The position numbers and the translations under genes were made by a program. The notes under the pieces are model-generated. The model had not been told where the DNA came from, searched no databases, and worked only from the letters and a program-made list of their open reading frames with translations. Shown here piece after piece: positions 6,159 to 10,145 of a DNA stretch of 10,145 nt; within the stretch, counting starts at the first letter, position 1; every line of letters begins with the position of its first letter. Source of the stretch: Deltaproteobacteria bacterium UBA796 (GTDB lineage: Bacteria; Myxococcota_A; UBA796); the NCBI GenBank assembly GCA_002296975.1, contig DBIS01000282.1, positions 1-10,145 on the forward strand. The letters run 5' to 3'.

Positions 6159-7484
6159 CTATTTTTTGGCGGTGACTTTGACGGAGAGGGCGACCAATAT
6201 TGAGGCCGCCCCAATGGCCATCCAAAAGGTAATGACCCTATCAAAATCATAGGTCGCATCTACACCCGAACCCGTCACCACGATGAGTCTGCTGCCGATG
6301 ACCTCGCCGGCGGCAGTGGCCAGATAAGAAAATAGCCCAATCAATCCTTTGACGGCGCCGACAGCCTCTCGGGGGCAGTACTCTGCTGCGGTGAGCCCGC
6401 CTAAAAAGACGATGAGCCCACCGATTCCAAAGCCAAAGATACCCAGCCCGACCAGGTCGTAAGCCCCGCCAGGCCCGTAAAACAACAAGCCCATCCCGCC
6501 CACATTGCAAAAGCCGTACAACACGGTGGTCAGGTGTCGGTCAGAGCTAAAAAACTTGTCCGATATGGCCCCAGAGAACACCGCTCCCGCAAGGCCCAGG
6601 ATGGGGTAAACCCCGACGGCAAACCCCGCGTCGACGGTGGAGTACCCTTTGACCGTCTCGAGATACAGCACGCCCCAAGAGTTGATCGCGTACCGGGCGA
6701 TATACATCAGCGCGCAGGCGATGCCCAGTTGCCACAGCACCGGCATTTTCAAGATGCTCAGTTGGGTGCGGATGGATGACTTTTTTCCGGTGAGTTGTTC
6801 AGGCTCCCCAAAGGCGACTCCAGGTGCGAGCATGCCCTCCGCTGCTGGCCGGTCGGAGAGGCTAAAAAACAGCACCACAGCCATGACACAACACATCAAG
6901 CCAGGGGCGATAAAGCCCACCCGCCAACCCAAGGCGGCGACCAGCCCTGTGGTGACCATAAAGGAAATGCCTTCGCCGATATTGTGAGAGCCGGCCCATG
7001 CCCCATAAAAGCGACCACGACGGCTGGGCTCGAACCACTGAAAAATAGACACAGCCGACGGTGCCGAGCCCATGGATTGAAACCATCCGTTGATGCCCCA
7101 AATGAGCGCGAAAAAGCTGGCATTTTCCATGGCACCAAAGAGAAGGTTGAGCAGCGCAGATGCACCCAAGCCAAAAGACATCATCTTGCGAATGTTGGCG
7201 TAGTCGGCCAAAAAACCATTGGTGAGTTTGCCGAACGCATAGCTAAAATAAAGGGCAGAGCCGATAAATCCGAGTTCTTCGACGGTGACGATGCCGGCGT
7301 CCAACATGGGCTTTTTGGCCACGCTCAAACTGAGGCGACAGGTATAAAAAAAGGCATAGCCAAAGAGCAGCGACAAGAAAATCCGCCACTGGGATTTTCG
7401 GTAAACCCGCTGTGTGGTCGCGGTGTCGTGGACTTCAGGCGCTATGGCAGGTCCGGTTCGGAACCAATCTAAAATTTGTCGCAT
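6159..7484 (-). CDS. MFS transporter, organophosphate:phosphate antiporter (OPA) family, UhpC/GlpT-like
   Basis: This 441-residue protein has about 12 predicted membrane spans and the usual MFS two-half layout, with a hydrophilic central loop at about 211-242. It resembles UhpC most: GYAFFYTCRLSLSVAKKPM near 42-60, SYAFGKLTNGFLADYANIRK near 81-100, RGRFYGAWAGSHNIGEGISF near 156-175, and MYIARYAINSWGVLYLET near 260-277. The two arginines that bind phosphate in GlpT (R45 and R269) have counterparts at R50 and R264. It is therefore likely to move or sense a phosphorylated sugar or glycerol compound in exchange for phosphate. E. coli UhpC is a sensor for the UhpB kinase, but no histidine kinase or response regulator is nearby, so a plain transporter is more likely here. 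An AAGG lies 7 bases before the ATG. It is convergent with the antiporter and divergent from the rhodanese gene. Confidence 0.88.
   Translation of the reverse strand: MRQILDWFRTGPAIAPEVHDTATTQRVYRKSQWRIFLSLLFGYAFFYTCRLSLSVAKKPMLDAGIVTVEELGFIGSALYFSYAFGKLTNGFLADYANIRKMMSFGLGASALLNLLFGAMENASFFALIWGINGWFQSMGSAPSAVSIFQWFEPSRRGRFYGAWAGSHNIGEGISFMVTTGLVAALGWRVGFIAPGLMCCVMAVVLFFSLSDRPAAEGMLAPGVAFGEPEQLTGKKSSIRTQLSILKMPVLWQLGIACALMYIARYAINSWGVLYLETVKGYSTVDAGFAVGVYPILGLAGAVFSGAISDKFFSSDRHLTTVLYGFCNVGGMGLLFYGPGGAYDLVGLGIFGFGIGGLIVFLGGLTAAEYCPREAVGAVKGLIGLFSYLATAAGEVIGSRLIVVTGSGVDATYDFDRVITFWMAIGAASILVALSVKVTAKK
7470..7475 (+). promoter_or_regulatory. Possible -10 element for the rhodanese gene, inside the 5' end of the MFS gene
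   Basis: TAAAAT at 7470-7475 is close to the sigma-70 -10 consensus and lies about 50 bases before the rhodanese ATG. No strong -35 is seen 17 bases upstream. Only 40 bp separate the two divergent starts, so at least one promoter should overlap the neighbouring coding sequence, as this one would. Confidence 0.2.
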
Positions 7485-7514
7485 GCCTCGGCCTTATCAC
7501 TGATGGCCAGTTAT

Positions 7515-7520
7515 GGAGGG
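7515..7520 (+). promoter_or_regulatory. Shine-Dalgarno site that fixes the rhodanese start
   Basis: GGAGGG at 7515-7520 is a strong ribosome-binding site four bases before ATG 7525. It overlaps the upstream in-frame ATG at 7513, which is therefore unlikely to be used. Confidence 0.75.
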
Positions 7521-7524
7521 TCAT

Positions 7525-7887
7525 ATGAAGAACATCATCCTCGTTATTATGGCCTTGCTCGCCTTTGTCGCAGTCAACGCTTTTCGTGCTTGGGGTCAAA
7601 TACCGCCGGCAGAGGCCAAAGTGTTGGTAGAGGCGGGCGCTAAACTTATCGATGTGCGCACACCTGGCGAGTTCGCTGCGGGCCATATTAAAGGTGCGGT
7701 CAACATACCGCTCCAACAGATCGATGCACGCTTGGCTGAGTTCGGCCCTAAAGACGGCGTGCTGGTTTTGTATTGCCGAAGTGGAAACCGGAGCGGTCAG
7801 GCCAAATCTAAGCTCGAAAAAGCGGGCTTCACGGCAACCCATAACGCGGGCGGAATGTCCTCATGGATAAAGGCCCACGGAAATTAG
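7525..7887 (+). CDS. Membrane-anchored or periplasmic single-domain rhodanese
   Basis: This is 120 residues from the ATG that follows the GGAGGG site. The N-terminus (MKNIILVIMALLAFVAVNAF) is a hydrophobic segment acting as an uncleaved anchor or signal peptide, so the catalytic domain should face the periplasm. The rest is one rhodanese domain: LIDVRTPGEFAAGHIKGAVNIPL (the CH2A-like region) and the active-site loop in VLYCRSGNRSGQAK. The catalytic cysteine begins the six-residue loop CRSGNR, as in small GlpE/PspE-type sulfurtransferases. The domain ends with the usual NAGGMSSW motif. Such enzymes transfer sulfane sulfur from donors such as thiosulfate to thiol or cyanide acceptors; the physiological acceptor cannot be read from the sequence. 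The gene stands alone and is divergent from the MFS gene. Confidence 0.9.
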   Translation: MKNIILVIMALLAFVAVNAFRAWGQIPPAEAKVLVEAGAKLIDVRTPGEFAAGHIKGAVNIPLQQIDARLAEFGPKDGVLVLYCRSGNRSGQAKSKLEKAGFTATHNAGGMSSWIKAHGN

Positions 7888-7904
7888 CCAAGCGTATTTT
7901 GGCT
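7886..7904 (+). terminator. Weak candidate terminator hairpin after the rhodanese gene
   Basis: AGCCAA (7886-7891) and TTGGCT (7899-7904) form a perfect 6-bp stem with a 7-base loop, starting at the rhodanese stop codon. The following bases (TGCGTTTC) contain only a short T run, so factor-independent termination would be inefficient at best. Confidence 0.28.
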
Positions 7905-7993
7905 TGCGTTTCGGGGCCCAACGCGAGACAATCGAAAGCTGTTGTCTACGGGGCACAATATGTGGTCCGAACGGCGATGCTGGGTGATGTTTC
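7888..7993 (+). promoter_or_regulatory. Intergenic region upstream of the kinase gene, with an inverted repeat
   Basis: This 106-bp gap must contain the kinase promoter unless transcription reads through from the rhodanese gene. It holds a perfect 6-bp inverted repeat, AGACAA (7926-7931) and TTGTCT (7942-7947), with a 10-base spacer. No matched -35/-10 pair with normal spacing could be found by eye. GGTGAT at 7984-7989 lies five bases before the GTG start of the kinase and is a fair ribosome-binding site. Confidence 0.3.
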
Positions 7994-9646
7994 GTGATTC
8001 ATAGTCGACGCAAGTTTAAGCTCGTTAAGCTCTTGGGTGTGGGTGGCTTTGGTGAGGTGTATCTGGCCGATATGTCGACACCGTCGGGCTTCACCAAGAC
8101 GGTGGCTTTGAAGCTGCTCAAAGAGGATGTGAATTCCACTGACGACGTGGCCGCACGCATGCGAGACGAGGCGCGCATGCTGGGCTTGTTGCGCCACCGC
8201 AGCATTGTTCAAGCCGATGATTTGATCTCCATCGGCGGGCGCATCAGCGTGGTGATGGAGTTTATTCCTGGCTGCAACCTGAGCTCTTTGCTGGCGCGGT
8301 CATGCTATCGGCCCGATATTCCGCTGCGGGTGGTGCTTCATGTGGCCGCCGAGATGGCCGATGCGCTCGTCGCCGCCTACTCTCGCCCAAGCACGGTGAC
8401 GGGTGAGCCTCTCAAGGTTCTTCATCGAGATATCAAGCCTGCGAATGTGCGAATCACACCCGATGGTGAGGTGAAAATCCTCGACTTCGGCATCGCACGG
8501 GCAGAGCAAATGGAGCGGGCTGCACAAACCCAAGAGGTCGCCCTGGGCTCTTTGTACTATATGGCCCCAGAGGTGCTCGCTGGAAAGGGTGCGAGCTTGG
8601 CATCTGACATTTATGCCCTTGGCGTGACATTCGTGGAGTCGATGATTCGCTCCCGTTTTGGGCTGGCAGCCGACACTGAAGAAGAGCACACCGCCAAAAT
8701 CAATCGCAAGCTCGAAGACATTGATTTCTCGGGCAATGAGTCCCATCAAGTGGCGATAGAAAAGTTGGTCCATCAAATGTTGGCCTTTGCGCCTCAGGAA
8801 AGAGCTGGTGGCGATGAGGTGGTGCGTGCTGCACAGGCTTTGGTTGCGGAATTAACTGGCCCCACGATGGTGCAGTGGGCGCGCGATGCCGTACCAAAGG
8901 TGGCCGAGGGTGGCTCAGAAGGCATGGGTGATGCGGATTTGTCAGGCACTGAGTTGTTTGAAGATGCGCCTGTCACGCCGGTGGCCACATCGCACCCGAG
9001 TGATTTGTTTGATGAGGCGACCCTCGGGGTGTCTAGCTCAGGTGAGCCCCTCGAAAACACGTTGAGGCCGTCTGGTACTGGGCGGCCCAGCTTGTGGGTG
9101 GTGGTGGCAGGGCTCGTGGTCATTTTTGGGCTGGCCGCCTTCGCTGTAGATTATTCCTCTCGGGCAGAAGAGGCGGTCACTGAGGCCAAGGCAAAAGTGG
9201 CCAGTGACCGTGCTGTAGCCGCGACGACGGCGCGCTTGGCGGCAGAGCTGAAGGCAGAGAAAGACAAGGCTTCGGATGTGGCTGACAAGCTAGAAAAGGC
9301 CAGGATAGAAGAGGAAGAGGCCAAGGTGGCCGCACAGGCAAAGGCCACTGAAAAGGCCAAGCGCCCTCAGGTTTCAGCAGGCTCCACCGCCAAGGCAAAA
9401 CCCAGGCCCTCGCCATCTGCACAAGCCGTCGATGTGTCCATCAAGCTCTTTTCATCGCCTTTGGGTATTCCGGTGAGCCTAGACGGAAAAAGCATTGGTA
9501 AAACACCGATTAAGGTCACCGTGAAATCAGGGGCACATATTGTGGTGTTTCATGATGGCGACAAGGCGATTAGGAAGACCATCACAGTGAGTGCGGGTCA
9601 AAAGACGCGCTGGAAATATCAACAGGCGAGTGGGAGCGTGAAATGA
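7994..9646 (+). CDS. Transmembrane Hanks-type Ser/Thr protein kinase with C-terminal PEGA domain
   Basis: This is 550 residues from a GTG; an in-frame TGA at 7985-7987 rules out a longer form. The kinase domain (about 8-285) is complete: glycine loop GVGGFGEVY (15-23), ATP-binding Lys40 in VALKLL, alpha-C Glu59, HRDIKPAN (144-151, catalytic Asp146), DFG (164-166) and MAPE (190-193). Thr179 and Ser186 in the activation segment are possible autophosphorylation sites. A Ser/Asp/Thr-rich linker leads to one membrane span at about 367-387 (LWVVVAGLVVIFGLAAFAV). Outside the membrane follow an Ala/Lys/Glu-rich coiled coil (about 390-460) and a PEGA domain (about 475-545; VSLDGKSIGKTPIKVTVKSGAH). The kinase should phosphorylate cytoplasmic proteins in response to an envelope signal. 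Its stop overlaps the next start as ATGA, so it is translated with the secreted PEGA protein downstream. Kinases of this kind are common in Myxococcota-like bacteria. Confidence 0.95.
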   Translation: MIHSRRKFKLVKLLGVGGFGEVYLADMSTPSGFTKTVALKLLKEDVNSTDDVAARMRDEARMLGLLRHRSIVQADDLISIGGRISVVMEFIPGCNLSSLLARSCYRPDIPLRVVLHVAAEMADALVAAYSRPSTVTGEPLKVLHRDIKPANVRITPDGEVKILDFGIARAEQMERAAQTQEVALGSLYYMAPEVLAGKGASLASDIYALGVTFVESMIRSRFGLAADTEEEHTAKINRKLEDIDFSGNESHQVAIEKLVHQMLAFAPQERAGGDEVVRAAQALVAELTGPTMVQWARDAVPKVAEGGSEGMGDADLSGTELFEDAPVTPVATSHPSDLFDEATLGVSSSGEPLENTLRPSGTGRPSLWVVVAGLVVIFGLAAFAVDYSSRAEEAVTEAKAKVASDRAVAATTARLAAELKAEKDKASDVADKLEKARIEEEEAKVAAQAKATEKAKRPQVSAGSTAKAKPRPSPSAQAVDVSIKLFSSPLGIPVSLDGKSIGKTPIKVTVKSGAHIVVFHDGDKAIRKTITVSAGQKTRWKYQQASGSVK

Positions 9647-10145
9647 AGCCCTTGGGTTTAATATCTTTGTTGTTCATCTCCCTGCCGGCATTTGCCACCG
9701 ACCCAGTGTGCCCGAGCATCGCCAGTTGGGTGCGTGAGATTGGATTGTCTTTGGAAGACGTCGAGATTGAGCGTGCCGCCGGTCAAGCCCGAGATGCCGC
9801 CGATTCAATGACCTGTCAAACTGAAGTCGTGAGCCCCATGGCCATGGCCGCGCTCATGCAATTGAGCGGAGCAGTCCATCACTTTAACGACCAGAAAGAC
9901 AAGGCTGTGGAGGCATTTTCATGGGCCATCTCGGCCTCGCCGGGCACGAGCTTAGATGCAGCCTATGGCGAAGATGCTGCGGCCCTATTTTCTCGGGCAC
10001 GAGAAAAGGTGTTGGGTGAGCAGCCTGGGTCGATGATGGTGATTGGCGATGTAACGGCTTGGATAGATGGGCAGTCCATCGCGGCCAACACGCCCCTGTC
10101 GGTGTCGGTGGGGGCTCACTTGCTCCAGTGGCGGGAGGCTGAAGG
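9643..10145 (+). CDS. Secreted TPR-like/PEGA-domain protein, C-terminus cut by the window edge
   Basis: This gene starts inside the kinase stop codon (ATGA overlap), and 167 codons are visible before the window ends. The N-terminus MKPLGLISLLFISLPAFA is a typical Sec signal peptide with cleavage after AFA near residue 18, so the protein is probably periplasmic. The mature part begins with a helical region containing two cysteines (23 and 58) that could pair. A TPR-like helix pair follows at about 75-122 (GAVHHFNDQKDKAVEAFSWA). From about 128 the sequence (VIGDVTAWIDGQSIAANTPLSVSVGAHLLQW) fits the PEGA pattern of a VxxxIDG strand, a TPL strand and a GxH turn. It therefore shares a domain type with the extracytoplasmic end of the kinase. 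It may bind the same envelope ligand or the kinase itself; that is inference. Confidence 0.8.
   Translation, partial: MKPLGLISLLFISLPAFATDPVCPSIASWVREIGLSLEDVEIERAAGQARDAADSMTCQTEVVSPMAMAALMQLSGAVHHFNDQKDKAVEAFSWAISASPGTSLDAAYGEDAAALFSRAREKVLGEQPGSMMVIGDVTAWIDGQSIAANTPLSVSVGAHLLQWREAE

Noticed and set aside
6145..6172. Possible bidirectional terminator between the convergent antiporter and MFS genes (CCGCC and GGCGG arms)
   Set aside because: The stem is only five clean base pairs with a mismatch or bulge beyond it and overlaps the MFS stop codon. Neither strand has a T run after the stem; the T run lies inside the would-be loop and arm.
7455..7465. Palindrome GGTTC-G-GAACC near the start of the MFS gene
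   Set aside because: It lies inside coding sequence for ordinary residues near the N-terminus, is short, and has no second copy. Chance is sufficient.
7513..7524. Upstream ATG for the rhodanese gene
   Set aside because: This ATG overlaps the GGAGGG ribosome site that is well placed for ATG 7525, and it would add four residues ahead of a normal Lys-led hydrophobic anchor.

Overview
The window looks like ordinary chromosome from a Gram-negative bacterium of moderately high GC, most likely of deltaproteobacterial grade (Myxococcota or Bradymonadota-like). This is an inference from three things: a membrane-spanning Hanks-type Ser/Thr kinase with an extracytoplasmic PEGA domain, several lipoproteins or Sec-secreted proteins with beta-propeller or phosphoesterase folds, and a YehS/DUF1456 gene. 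I see no rRNA, tRNA, CRISPR array, insertion sequence or phage gene. Coding density is very high, and the largest gap between genes is 127 bp.

Layout. (1) 1-2247, minus strand: a compact three-gene operon read leftwards. An NHL-type beta-propeller lipoprotein is followed 5 bp later by a two-domain DUF1456 (YehS-like) protein, which overlaps by ATGA a metallophosphoesterase lipoprotein that runs off the left edge. The 121-bp leader of this operon carries a small cluster of GTTAA-centred repeats that could be an operator. (2) 2369-4588, minus strand: a large secreted protein with an N-terminal HEAT-like helical region and about 500 residues of glycine-rich hydrophobic segments, of unknown function. 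(3) 4716-6131, plus strand: an NhaC-family Na+/H+ antiporter, divergent from (2). A 30-bp hexanucleotide tandem repeat lies in the shared intergenic region. (4) 6159-7484, minus strand: an MFS transporter of the organophosphate:phosphate antiporter family, most like UhpC, convergent with the antiporter. (5) 7525-7887, plus strand: a membrane-anchored single-domain rhodanese, divergent from (4) with only 40 bp between the starts. (6) 7994 to the right edge, plus strand: a Ser/Thr kinase with TM, coiled coil and PEGA domain, overlapping by ATGA a secreted TPR-like/PEGA protein that is cut by the right edge.

How the genes may work together. The kinase and its downstream PEGA protein form one translationally coupled unit. 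They plausibly form a signalling pair with the sensing parts outside the cytoplasmic membrane. The NHL lipoprotein, DUF1456 protein and phosphoesterase are co-transcribed, but no shared substrate can be read from the sequence. The antiporter, UhpC-like carrier and rhodanese are each probably expressed separately. No clearly new multi-gene system is evident. The most unusual items are the HEAT/glycine-rich protein, the hexanucleotide repeat between divergent genes, and the coupled kinase/PEGA pair.
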